Positions 1-5,832 of a DNA stretch of 5,832 nt are shown one piece after another (position 1 is the first letter of the stretch; the number at the start of each line of letters is the position of its first letter). This DNA comes from an uncultured Christensenella sp. Lineage in GTDB: Bacteria; Bacillota; Clostridia; Christensenellales; Pumilibacteraceae. A program made the translations under genes and the position numbers. Under the pieces are notes generated by a model. The model worked only from the letters and a program-made list of their open reading frames with translations. It did not search any database and was not told the DNA's origin. The stretch lies in assembly GCA_910585055.1 (NCBI GenBank), contig CAJUBY010000005.1, forward strand, positions 71,373-77,204, given 5' to 3'.

Positions 1-2
1 CC

Positions 3-686
3 ATGTTTCAGGGAATCTCATTGGAGTACCGAAGGTTTATGTCTGAAAGTATGCGCGACAGCGCGCACGACCGCGAGCACGTATACAGAGTGCTGTACAA
101 TGCGCTGGATATCGCAAAAACAGCGGACGGCGCCGATCTCGACGTACTTGTCTGCGCGTGTCTGCTGCACGATATAGGACGTAGAGAACAGTTCGCCGAC
201 CCGTCGCTCGATCATGCGGAAGTCGGAGGGGAAAAAGCTTATTCTTTTTTGATAGGGCACGGATTTGATAAGGAGTTCGCCGAAAAAGTCAAAGCTTGTA
301 TAGTCACGCACCGTTTCAGAAAGAGCAGACCGCCCGAAAGTATAGAAGCGAAGATCCTTTTCGATGCGGATAAGCTTGACGTGACAGGTGCGACGGGCAT
401 AGCGCGCACGCTCGTATATAAAGGCGGAATGGGCGAGCCGCTATACCTGCTCGACGCGGACGGTTTGCCGTCGAGCGGAGAAAACGATTGCAGTCCGTCG
501 TTTTTCGGTGAGTATAATTTTAAGCTCAAAAATTTATACGGTAAGTTTTATACCGAACGCGGCAGACAGCTTGCCGTCGAACGGGAAAACGCCGCGCGCG
601 ATTTTTACGAAAGTCTGCTTGGCGAAGTCAGATCCGCATACGTACGGGGCATGACGGAGCTGGATAAATTCTTAAACGGCGGATAA
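3..686 (+). CDS. HD-domain phosphohydrolase, YedJ/YpgQ type
   Basis: A 227-residue soluble protein with the metal-binding signature of HD phosphohydrolases. The visible motifs are HDREHV at residues 22-27, LLHDIGR at 54-60 with the HD pair at 56-57, a further His at 103 (VTHRF), and DADKLD at 121-126. The stretch after this (TGATGIARTLVYKGGMGEPLY) and a late YNFKLKNLYGKFYTERGRQL segment (residues 171-190) are typical of the E. coli YedJ and B. subtilis YpgQ group, and the length is close to YedJ (about 231 residues). Members hydrolyse phosphate or pyrophosphate bonds, with nucleotides as likely substrates; the substrate here is not deducible. The ATG at 3 sits at the window edge, so no ribosome site can be seen and the true start could be upstream. 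An ATG at 39 is an alternative that keeps the whole HD domain. It lies 86 bases before yabP, with no strong terminator between them, so read-through is possible. Confidence 0.85.
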   Translation: MFQGISLEYRRFMSESMRDSAHDREHVYRVLYNALDIAKTADGADLDVLVCACLLHDIGRREQFADPSLDHAEVGGEKAYSFLIGHGFDKEFAEKVKACIVTHRFRKSRPPESIEAKILFDADKLDVTGATGIARTLVYKGGMGEPLYLLDADGLPSSGENDCSPSFFGEYNFKLKNLYGKFYTERGRQLAVERENAARDFYESLLGEVRSAYVRGMTELDKFLNGG

Positions 687-704
687 TGCCGAAATCGGCG
701 GCAC

Positions 705-732
705 AAATATTTTAAGGTAAATTCGATCAAGT
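705..732 (+). promoter_or_regulatory. possible sigma-E-type promoter for yabP
   Basis: AAATATT at 705-711 resembles the sigma-E -35 element. It is followed after 13 bases by GATCAAGT at 725-732, which matches the -10 consensus CATACAnT at 4 of 7 defined positions. A sporulation sigma factor is expected from what is known of yabP in Bacillus. The -10 match is weak, and CATATCAT at 759-766 is a better -10 match but lacks a partner -35. This is a tentative reading. Confidence 0.2.
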
Positions 733-772
733 CGCTGTTCTGATTTTTAATGGGGCGGCATATCATAACGGT

Positions 773-1060
773 ATGAAAGAGATCAAGCCCGTAATTACGA
801 ACAATACAAAATTCACTTCGCATTCCGTAAATGTCGTAGACCGCAAAAAAACATCTATGACGGGCGTAGGCAGAGTGGAGGGAGCTACCGAGACCGAGAT
901 CACGCTTACCACGTGTATGGGCAGGCTGGTCATCGGCGGATCGGAATTGAAAATCGTCAAATTCGACGACAGCGACGGAAACCTCGTGTTCACGGGCAAT
1001 GTCGATATCATAAAATACGCGCAGAACAAACCGTCGCTGCTTAAACGGATATTCAAATGA
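773..1060 (+). CDS. yabP: sporulation protein YabP
   Basis: A 95-residue protein that fits the small YabP family (about 100 residues in B. subtilis). Conserved features are visible in order: an N-terminal strand (FTSHSVNVVDRKK), the family hallmark MTGVGRV, an acidic turn leading to ITLTTCMGRLVIGGSEL, and the closing LVFTGNVDIIKYAQ followed by a basic end (LLKRIFK). In Bacillus YabP is made in the mother cell and is needed for proper spore envelope formation; its biochemical activity is unknown. The start is the first ATG in this frame and no in-frame ATG lies just upstream. No good ribosome-binding site precedes it: the nearest purine-rich run, GGGGCGG at 752-758, is 14 bases away. The stop overlaps the start of the next gene (ATGA), as expected for a yabPQ operon. 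The usual upstream partner rqcP (yabO) is not next to it. Confidence 0.87.
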   Translation: MKEIKPVITNNTKFTSHSVNVVDRKKTSMTGVGRVEGATETEITLTTCMGRLVIGGSELKIVKFDDSDGNLVFTGNVDIIKYAQNKPSLLKRIFK

Positions 1061-1428
1061 GCGATATATATGCTTTCGTATTTTGTATAGCTCTCGGCAT
1101 TGCGGGACGGTTTCTGTTTATGGTCATGTCGGTGCTTGCAAAACGGACGGATATACTTCCTGTTACGGTCGTGCTGGACATGCTTACGGTCGCTGCGGTG
1201 GGCGGCGGATTTACGGCGTATGTCATACTTACCGGCGCAGTGCTCGCGCCGTACATGTTTGCGGCGCTTTTCGCCGGATATCTTTTGACGTATCTGCTGA
1301 CAAAGCCCGACCGACGGGAAAGGCGCGGAAATGACACAGTTCCCGAAAAAAAGGACAGAAAACAAAAAGTTTTGCGCAAAAAGACACGGTCATCGAAAAT
1401 GAAATGTCAAGCGACCTTAAGCGTTTGA
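1057..1428 (+). CDS. yabQ: YabQ-like spore cortex membrane protein
   Basis: A 123-residue membrane protein called YabQ from both sequence and context. It begins with a hydrophobic segment at about residues 5-27 containing GIAGRFLFMVMSVLAKR, then a pattern LDMLTVAAVGGG...Y at about 40-56, and further hydrophobic helices to about residue 86 (YMFAALFAGYLLTYLL). The spacing resembles the D-L...Y...G...Y-F..L.G pattern of YabQ. A short, very basic cytoplasmic tail follows. YabQ in Bacillus is needed for spore cortex formation and sits in the membranes around the forespore. The B. subtilis protein is about 211 residues with a long tail, so this one is compact. The start overlaps the yabP stop by 4 bases, which implies translational coupling, and no separate ribosome site is evident. 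The last eight residues and the stop codon are encoded by the terminator hairpin. No divIC gene follows. Similarity is distant, so position next to yabP carries much of the call. Confidence 0.68.
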   Translation: MSDIYAFVFCIALGIAGRFLFMVMSVLAKRTDILPVTVVLDMLTVAAVGGGFTAYVILTGAVLAPYMFAALFAGYLLTYLLTKPDRRERRGNDTVPEKKDRKQKVLRKKTRSSKMKCQATLSV

Positions 1429-1437
1429 CATTTTTTT
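1402..1437 (+). terminator. intrinsic terminator of yabPQ
   Basis: A 12-base stem (AAATGTCAAGCG at 1402-1413 with CGTTTGACATTT at 1422-1433, one G-U pair) closes an 8-base loop and runs into seven T residues at 1431-1437. The yabQ stop codon TGA (1426-1428) lies inside the right arm, so a ribosome terminating on yabQ would cover the hairpin. Confidence 0.85.
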
Positions 1438-1453
1438 GTATATTTGTTAAACT
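1425..1453 (+). promoter_or_regulatory. sigma-A-type promoter for the glycosyltransferase gene
   Basis: A perfect TTGACA -35 box at 1425-1430 and TAAACT at 1448-1453 (4 of 6 -10 matches) are separated by exactly 17 bases. TG at 1445-1446 forms an extended -10. The inferred start near 1460 leaves a leader of about 80 bases before the ATG at 1543. The -35 box is part of the right arm of the yabPQ terminator. Confidence 0.65.
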
Positions 1454-1530
1454 TTATCCGTAACATGCCGACGACTGCGGAAAAGCTTTGCCGAGCGCGT
1501 TACGGAGGCAATCGCCGTATATCCGAAGAG

Positions 1531-1536
1531 AAGGAA
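1531..1536 (+). promoter_or_regulatory. ribosome-binding site that sets the glycosyltransferase start
   Basis: AAGGAA lies 6 bases before the ATG at 1543. The same frame is open further upstream to a TTG at 1444, but that TTG lies inside the promoter and has no ribosome site, so 1543 is the better start. Confidence 0.75.
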
Positions 1537-1542
1537 GCAACC

Positions 1543-3009
1543 ATGAATTTTTTATCGGCAGCGTTTCCGCTTGCTGTATTGGATGTGTTCGACACCGTTA
1601 ACTGGGTGGTCGTTACTATAGCCGGGGCGTGTATGGCGTTACCTATGGTGTATTGGGTATTGATGTTGATACCGCAAAAACGTTATCCGGATGCCAAGGC
1701 AGATCATAAATACATAGTCGTGTCGTGCGCCAGAAACGAGCGGAACGTAATAAAACATTTGATAGATTCGATAAGAGCGCAGGACTATCCGCGAGAATTG
1801 TTGGATATTTTAGTGGTCGCGCACAACTGTAAAGACGACACCGCGGAGGTCGCGCGCAATGCCGGAGCGGATATCGTGCTCGAACTTAACGATCCCGATC
1901 CCAAACACGGACGCAAGGGATACGCTCTTCAGCTTGCGTTTAAAGAGATATTGGACAATCATCCCGAATACGAAGGCATAATCGTCATGGACGCAGACAA
2001 CCTCATGAATACCTCGTTCGTAAAAGAGATGAACAAAGCTTTCGATGCCGGTGTGGAAGTCGGTACAGGTTACCGCAACTCCAAAAATTACGACGATAAC
2101 TGTGTAGCCGGATCCAACGGTATGACTTTCCTGCGCGACTGCCGCGCAAACGGGCACGGCAGAACGCTCTTGCATTCGACTGTTCCGCTTGCCGGTACCG
2201 GTTTTTTTATCAGGCGCGAAACGGCGCTCGACATGGGCGGTTGGAATGCGTTCAACCTTGTGGAAGACTTCGAATATACGCTGCAGCTTTTGGATAAAAA
2301 GCATTGCGTTAAATACGTTTCCAAAGCCGAGTTTTTCGACGAGCAGCCGCATGGACTTAAGTATTCGTTGGTGCGGCAGACGCGGCTTGGCAAGGGGGTT
2401 TTTCAGCTTTTATTCCGTTACGGACCGAAAATGCTGTTCCGGTTTTTTACGCGGTTTTGGATCGGATATATCGATATGTTCCTGTATCTGTTGTATCCGT
2501 TTGTGGCGCTGCTTGCGACGTTCTGGTTCCCGTTCTATTACATATTAAAAGGAACGCTGGCTTTCGTAGACCCGATAGGGTGCGGCATCGCTATATACGA
2601 GGGCGGCAAGTATCTGACTCTGTTTACTTCCGGGACCGCGGGGATGGGTTGGTATTATGTCGTCCACGACGTGCTGTATCAGATAGTCGTATGGGTCATA
2701 GGTATACTTACGGTACAGAATATCGTACTGCTTCGTGCGGAATACGAACGTGTCAATTATAAAAAATGGTACCGCATAGTGACCATGCTTATTCTTTATC
2801 CTTGGTATAACCTGCTTGTCGCTGTCGCGCTTGCCATAGGTATACTTACGCCTAAATTGACATGGCGGCCGACCGTTCACGACAGGGCAATGTCGTTGCA
2901 GGACATAACCGGAAAACCCGTAGCGCCGGCAGGACCGAGGTCGGCGACTGCACCGACCTGCGACGTGGCGGCGGAGATAGCAGCCGGCGCTTCGCCCGAA
3001 AACGAGTAA
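1543..3009 (+). CDS. membrane-anchored family 2 glycosyltransferase
   Basis: A 488-residue integral membrane glycosyltransferase of family GT2, similar in layout to processive synthases such as PgaC/IcaA. A transmembrane helix at about residues 20-43 precedes a cytosolic GT-A domain at about 57-280. The domain shows the opening VVSCARNERNVIKHLIDSI, the NCKDDTAEVAR region (Asp 98-99), the metal-binding DAD at 150-152 (VMDADN), the acceptor-site strand GTGFFIRRE at 218-226, and a probable catalytic ED pair at 241-242 (LVEDFEYTL). RQTRLGKG at 278-285 occupies the place of the Q/RxxRW motif, with Leu where Trp is usual. Three or more hydrophobic segments follow at about 305-335, 370-397 and 410-435. 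The end (from about residue 457) is rich in Ala and Pro and looks disordered. It would move a sugar from a nucleotide donor to a lipid or growing polysaccharide at the membrane; sugar and product cannot be told. It has its own promoter and terminator, with no other polysaccharide gene nearby. Confidence 0.88.
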   Translation: MNFLSAAFPLAVLDVFDTVNWVVVTIAGACMALPMVYWVLMLIPQKRYPDAKADHKYIVVSCARNERNVIKHLIDSIRAQDYPRELLDILVVAHNCKDDTAEVARNAGADIVLELNDPDPKHGRKGYALQLAFKEILDNHPEYEGIIVMDADNLMNTSFVKEMNKAFDAGVEVGTGYRNSKNYDDNCVAGSNGMTFLRDCRANGHGRTLLHSTVPLAGTGFFIRRETALDMGGWNAFNLVEDFEYTLQLLDKKHCVKYVSKAEFFDEQPHGLKYSLVRQTRLGKGVFQLLFRYGPKMLFRFFTRFWIGYIDMFLYLLYPFVALLATFWFPFYYILKGTLAFVDPIGCGIAIYEGGKYLTLFTSGTAGMGWYYVVHDVLYQIVVWVIGILTVQNIVLLRAEYERVNYKKWYRIVTMLILYPWYNLLVAVALAIGILTPKLTWRPTVHDRAMSLQDITGKPVAPAGPRSATAPTCDVAAEIAAGASPENE

Positions 3010-3026
3010 AAATATACTGATCCGAG

Positions 3027-3060
3027 CCGTGCGCATGTAAAAAGCGCACGGTTTTGTTTT
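3027..3060 (+). terminator. intrinsic terminator after the glycosyltransferase gene
   Basis: A perfect 8-base GC-rich stem (CCGTGCGC at 3027-3034 with GCGCACGG at 3044-3051) around a 9-base loop is followed by TTTTGTTTT. It begins 17 bases after the stop codon and separates this gene from tex. Confidence 0.88.
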
Positions 3061-3082
3061 GCGGAAATGTTATGCAAAATAA

Positions 3083-3111
3083 TTGATTTTGCGGCGCTAA
3101 TGTTGTAATAT
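3083..3111 (+). promoter_or_regulatory. probable sigma-A-type promoter for tex
   Basis: TTGATT (3083-3088, 4 of 6 matches) and TAATAT (3106-3111, 4 of 6) are 17 bases apart in an AT-rich stretch between the upstream terminator and tex. The predicted leader is about 50 bases. It contains a small possible hairpin, GCGGAT with GTCCGC, around 3131-3151. Confidence 0.5.
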
Positions 3112-3169
3112 ATATGGTGTATCAAGTCGGGCGGATATACCCTCCGTCCGCATATAAAACGAGGATCAT

Positions 3170-5683
3170 ATGGACGTAAAAAAACAGCTTGCCGAAGAAT
3201 TCGGTCTTAAAGAAGAACACTGTTCCAACATCGTAGATCTTTTGGATCAGGGCGATACCGTACCGTTTATCGCGCGTTACCGCAAAGAAATGCACGGCGC
3301 TACAGACGACCAAGTAATACGCGAACTGTCGGATCGCTACGATTATCTTAAAGGGCTGATAAAGCGCAAAGAAGAGATACAGTCCGCTATAGAGTCGCAG
3401 GGGAAATGGAGCGACGAACTTGCCGCCGCGCTCGACGGCGCAAAAACGCTTACCGAAGCGGAAGATATTTACCGTCCGTACAAGCAGAAGAAAAAGACCC
3501 GTGCGTCCGTTGCCATCGCAAGGGGATTAGAGCCGCTCGCGGATCTTATAGAGGCTCAGGAGCTTACGTCGTACGACGAGGACGAGCTTACCGCGCCGTA
3601 CATCGATGCGGAAAAGGAAGTTCCGGATGCCAAAGCCGCTATTGACGGCGCGTGCGACATTATTGCCGAACGTATCTCCGACGACGCGGCTATCCGTAAA
3701 ACTCTGCGCGAGCAGGCGCTTACCGGCGGCAGATTTGTGGCGTCGCTCGACGAGTCGTGTAAGGACGACGAAAAGAAAAAGGTTTACGAAACGTATTTCA
3801 AATTCGACGAAGCGGTGGCTACGGTGCCCAGTCACCGTGTGCTTGCCGTAACGCGCGGCGAAAAAGAAGAGTGTTTAAAGGCGGCAATTGCCGTCGACGA
3901 ACAGCTTGCGTTGTCGGCTATAGCAGCCGCAAAAAAGAAAAGTTCCGCGTTCGACGCGCTTATAGACCGCACCATAGAAGACAGTTACAAACGTTTGATA
4001 GCGCCCAGTATAGAACGGGAAGTGCGCGCCGAACTGTTCGACCGCGCGTCCGAACAGGCGATAAAAACGTTTGAACGTAATCTCAAACCTCTGCTTTTGC
4101 AGCCGCCGCTTAAAGGCAAAGTCATATTGGGTCTGGACCCGGCATACAGGACAGGATGCAAGATCGCCGTCATCGACGCTTCCGGCAAGTTCTTGGACAG
4201 CGCCGTTATCTATCCGACGCCGCCGCAGAAAAAGACGGAGCAGGCGAAAGCGGTGCTTAAAGAGCTTATAAACAAATATAGCGTTGATTGCATTTCGATA
4301 GGCAACGGCACCGCATCGAAGGAATCGGAAATATTCGTCGCGGATCTGATAAAAGAACTCGACCGACCCGTTCAGTACGCTATTGTATCGGAATCGGGCG
4401 CATCCGTTTACAGCGGAAGCAAACTCGGTGCCGACGAGTTCCCCGAACTCGATCTTACGATCCGCAGTGCGATATCCATAGCGCGCAGATTGCTAGATCC
4501 GCTTGCGGAGCTTATAAAAGTAGACGTGCGGTCGCTCGGCGTAGGTCAGTACCAGCACGACATGCCGCAGAAACGCCTTACGTCGTCGTTGGAAGCGGCG
4601 GTAGAAGACTGCGTCAACAGCGTCGGCGTTGATCTTAATACGGCGTCCCAGACACTGCTCGCATACGTTTCCGGGCTGAACGCCGCCACGGCGAAGAACA
4701 TAGTGGAATACCGTTCGAATAAACCGTTCGGTTCGCGCAAACAGCTTTTGGAAGTGCCCAAACTCGGCGCGAAAGCTTTTGAGCAGTGTGCCGGATTCCT
4801 GCGCATACAGGACGGCGATAACGTCTTGGATAATACCGCCGTTCACCCCGAGTCGTACGGAGCGGCGCAAAAACTGTTGCAAAAATTCGGATATACCAAC
4901 GCCGATGTAGCGGCATTCAAGCTCGGCGATCTGCCGCAAAAAGTAAAAGCCGCCGGCGAAGAAGCCGTAGCCGCCGAAATAGGAGTGGGCGTACCTACGC
5001 TCAACGACATAGTCGCCGAACTTATAAAGCCGGGCAGGGACGTGCGCGACACGCTGCCTCCGCCCGTGCTCCGATCCGATCTTATGGACCTTAACGATCT
5101 TAAGGAAGGAATGCAGATCCAGGGCGTTGTCAGGAACGTCACCGACTTCGGTGCGTTTGTCGACATTTCGGTACACCAGGACGGATTGTTGCATATTTCG
5201 GAGATATCCGACGGGTTTGTCCGCCATCCTTCGGATGTGTTGAAGGTGGGCGATAAACTCAATGTTTGGGTGCTGTCGGTAGATCGCGATAAACACCGTA
5301 TCGCGCTTACCATGCTCGATCCCGCGACGCGCGACAAACGTAAAGCCGATTACGAAAAGCAAAAACAGGAACGCGCCGAATTCAAGGCGGAACGCGAAAA
5401 GAAACATGCCGAATACGAACAGCGCAAAGCCGAACGCGAAAAGAAACATCAAGAATGGCTGCAGCGCCGTGCGGAACGAGAATCGCGCGGCGACAACCCC
5501 GGACAGGACGGCGGACGCAGGGAACGTTTCGACAGAGACGGCGGACGCAGATTCGATCGGAACAACCGCGGTGAACGGCAGAGCGGTTACCGCGACAAAA
5601 CGGAGGAGCGAGTGATCTCCACGGAAAACATGTCCATGGAAGATAAGTTAAAAGCGCTTGCCGGTATGTTCAATAAAAAATAA
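3170..5683 (+). CDS. tex: Tex-family S1 RNA-binding transcription accessory protein
   Basis: An 837-residue cytoplasmic protein with the full Tex architecture. The helical Tex N-terminal region covers about residues 1-190 (VPFIARYRKEMHGATDDQVI, then EAEDIYRPYKQKKKTRA). A linker of helices leads to the YqgF-like RNase H fold at about 316-450 (VILGLDPAYRTGCKIAVID, SIGNGTASKESE, VSESGASVYSGSKLGADEFP). The invariant-looking DVRSLGVGQYQHDMPQKRL follows at 452-470, then helix-hairpin-helix motifs at about 480-545 (GLNAATAKNIVEYR, LLEVPKLGAKAFEQCAGFLR). An S1 domain sits at about 644-715 (GVVRNVTDFGAFVDI, DGLLHISEIS). Tex binds nucleic acid and is linked to transcription and gene-expression control in several bacteria, but its exact reaction is unsettled. 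It is longer than usual (roughly 720-785 residues) because of a charged tail from about 719: a Lys/Glu/Arg helix with 14-residue repeats, an Arg/Gly/Asp-rich part, and a short helix MSMEDKLKALAGMF at the end. The start has GAGGA four bases upstream of the ATG, and it is transcribed alone. Confidence 0.96.
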   Translation: MDVKKQLAEEFGLKEEHCSNIVDLLDQGDTVPFIARYRKEMHGATDDQVIRELSDRYDYLKGLIKRKEEIQSAIESQGKWSDELAAALDGAKTLTEAEDIYRPYKQKKKTRASVAIARGLEPLADLIEAQELTSYDEDELTAPYIDAEKEVPDAKAAIDGACDIIAERISDDAAIRKTLREQALTGGRFVASLDESCKDDEKKKVYETYFKFDEAVATVPSHRVLAVTRGEKEECLKAAIAVDEQLALSAIAAAKKKSSAFDALIDRTIEDSYKRLIAPSIEREVRAELFDRASEQAIKTFERNLKPLLLQPPLKGKVILGLDPAYRTGCKIAVIDASGKFLDSAVIYPTPPQKKTEQAKAVLKELINKYSVDCISIGNGTASKESEIFVADLIKELDRPVQYAIVSESGASVYSGSKLGADEFPELDLTIRSAISIARRLLDPLAELIKVDVRSLGVGQYQHDMPQKRLTSSLEAAVEDCVNSVGVDLNTASQTLLAYVSGLNAATAKNIVEYRSNKPFGSRKQLLEVPKLGAKAFEQCAGFLRIQDGDNVLDNTAVHPESYGAAQKLLQKFGYTNADVAAFKLGDLPQKVKAAGEEAVAAEIGVGVPTLNDIVAELIKPGRDVRDTLPPPVLRSDLMDLNDLKEGMQIQGVVRNVTDFGAFVDISVHQDGLLHISEISDGFVRHPSDVLKVGDKLNVWVLSVDRDKHRIALTMLDPATRDKRKADYEKQKQERAEFKAEREKKHAEYEQRKAEREKKHQEWLQRRAERESRGDNPGQDGGRRERFDRDGGRRFDRNNRGERQSGYRDKTEERVISTENMSMEDKLKALAGMFNKK
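5387..5491 (+). repeat. in-gene tandem repeat, 14-residue unit, in the Tex tail
   Basis: Two full 42-base units and a partial third encode AEREKKHAEYEQRK, AEREKKHQEWLQRR and AERESRG. The first 17 bases after the GCx-GA start are identical in units one and two (5391-5407 and 5433-5449). The unit would form a highly charged single helix or coiled coil. Divergence in the second half of each unit argues against a very recent duplication. Confidence 0.8.
5507..5569 (+). repeat. in-gene repeat of DGGRR-type units in the Tex tail
   Basis: GACGGCGGACGCAG occurs at 5507-5520 and 5537-5550, a 30-base spacing that encodes DGGRRERFDR then DGGRRFDRNNR. Arg/Gly-rich disordered segments of this kind often add RNA affinity to RNA-binding proteins; that role is inferred here. 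Confidence 0.75.
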
Positions 5684-5691
5684 ATAAAAGT

Positions 5692-5733
5692 GCGCTTTAC
5701 GGTAATTCCCATAGGGAATATTAGGTAAGCCGC
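5692..5733 (+). other. two-tier stem-loop in the tex 3' untranslated region
   Basis: An inner hairpin (ATTCCC at 5705-5710, loop ATA, GGGAAT at 5714-5719) is enclosed by an outer imperfect stem, GCGCTTTAC at 5692-5700 with GTAAGCCGC at 5725-5733 (one mismatch, one G-U). It lies 8 bases after the tex stop and has no T-tract, so it is not itself a terminator. It may protect the mRNA 3' end or be a DNA-level palindrome. Confidence 0.45.
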
Positions 5734-5740
5734 AGGATGT

Positions 5741-5778
5741 AGAGATTAAGGCGTGGCGTGAAGCCACGCCTTTTCTCT
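5741..5778 (+). terminator. intrinsic terminator of tex
   Basis: A perfect 10-base stem (AAGGCGTGGC at 5748-5757 with GCCACGCCTT at 5763-5772) encloses a GTGAA loop and runs into TTTTCTCTT. Beyond a small internal loop, AGAGA (5741-5745) pairs with TCTCT (5774-5778). The A-rich left side also gives it potential to act in the opposite direction for a gene beyond the window. Confidence 0.8.
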
Positions 5779-5790
5779 TAATTAATTTAA

Positions 5791-5809
5791 CCACTGGCTA
5801 TGCCAGTGG
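5791..5809. repeat. perfect palindrome near the right edge
   Basis: CCACTGGC at 5791-5798 and GCCAGTGG at 5802-5809 are exact reverse complements around TAT. There is no T-tract on either side, so it does not look like a standard terminator. With the next palindrome it forms a tight pair like those of dispersed extragenic repeats. Whether it recurs elsewhere in the genome cannot be seen here. Confidence 0.55.
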
Positions 5810-5812
5810 GCA

Positions 5813-5832
5813 CCATAGAGCTTTAGCTATGG
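5813..5832. repeat. second palindrome, ending on the last base of the window
   Basis: CCATAG (5813-5818) and CTATGG (5827-5832) pair around AGCTTTAG. It is three bases after the preceding palindrome and shares its CCA...TGG ends. It stops exactly at the window end, so the unit may continue beyond it. Confidence 0.45.

Noticed and set aside
687..703. Small hairpin just after the HD hydrolase stop codon (GCCG-AAAT-CGGC) as a terminator
   Set aside because: The stem is only 4-5 bases and the following sequence (CAAATATTTT) is not a proper T-tract.
763..1379. Open frames on the - strand opposite yabPQ
   Set aside because: They have no ribosome site or recognisable domain and mirror the conserved genes on the + strand.
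1444..1542. N-terminal extension of the glycosyltransferase to the TTG at 1444
   Set aside because: The TTG lies within the promoter -10 region and has no ribosome site, while ATG 1543 has AAGGAA six bases upstream and leads directly into the membrane anchor.
1460..1542. Riboswitch or leader peptide in the glycosyltransferase leader
   Set aside because: At about 80 bases it has no recognisable riboswitch core. The ATG at 1465 is only the upstream extension of the same frame and lacks a ribosome site.
4493..5452. Long open frame on the - strand opposite tex (319 codons)
   Set aside because: It is fully antisense to conserved Tex domains, and its composition is what the complement of tex codons would give. 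No recognisable domain is present.
5692..5832. Integron attC site or CRISPR-like repeats in the right-hand noncoding end
   Set aside because: No GTTRRRY/RYYYAAC core sites are present, and the palindromes are not direct repeats with regular spacers.

Overview
The window looks like ordinary chromosomal DNA from an endospore-forming member of the Firmicutes, most likely an uncultured Clostridia lineage. The main evidence is a yabP-yabQ pair, since these genes are confined to spore formers. Intrinsic terminators, sigma-A-like promoters and a Tex gene fit the same picture. Base composition is near balanced and the ATA isoleucine codon is common. Genus or family cannot be assigned from this sequence. 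All real genes are on the + strand, and I see no RNA gene, CRISPR array, transposase or phage gene.

Layout. (1) 3-686: an HD-superfamily phosphohydrolase of the YedJ/YpgQ type, whose start lies at the window edge. (2) 773-1428: yabP and yabQ, overlapping by 4 bases, which act at the spore cortex and coat in known spore formers. An intrinsic terminator closes the unit, and its stem includes the last codons and the stop codon of yabQ. (3) 1425-3009: a strong-looking promoter, whose -35 box is part of that terminator stem, drives a membrane-anchored family 2 glycosyltransferase. A second terminator follows it. (4) 3083-5683: a separate promoter and a full-length tex gene (RNA-binding transcription accessory protein) with a long charged, repetitive C-terminal tail. 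(5) 5684-5832: a noncoding end with a branched stem-loop, a strong terminator, and two palindromes. The second palindrome finishes exactly on the last base.

The genes form at least three transcription units rather than one pathway. YabP and YabQ are a functional pair. The glycosyltransferase and Tex each appear to be transcribed alone, and the HD hydrolase is a housekeeping-type enzyme of unknown exact substrate. I found no convincing previously undescribed system. The points most worth a second look are the stop-codon/terminator/promoter overlap at 1402-1453, the separation of yabPQ from rqcP and divIC, and the palindromes at the right edge.
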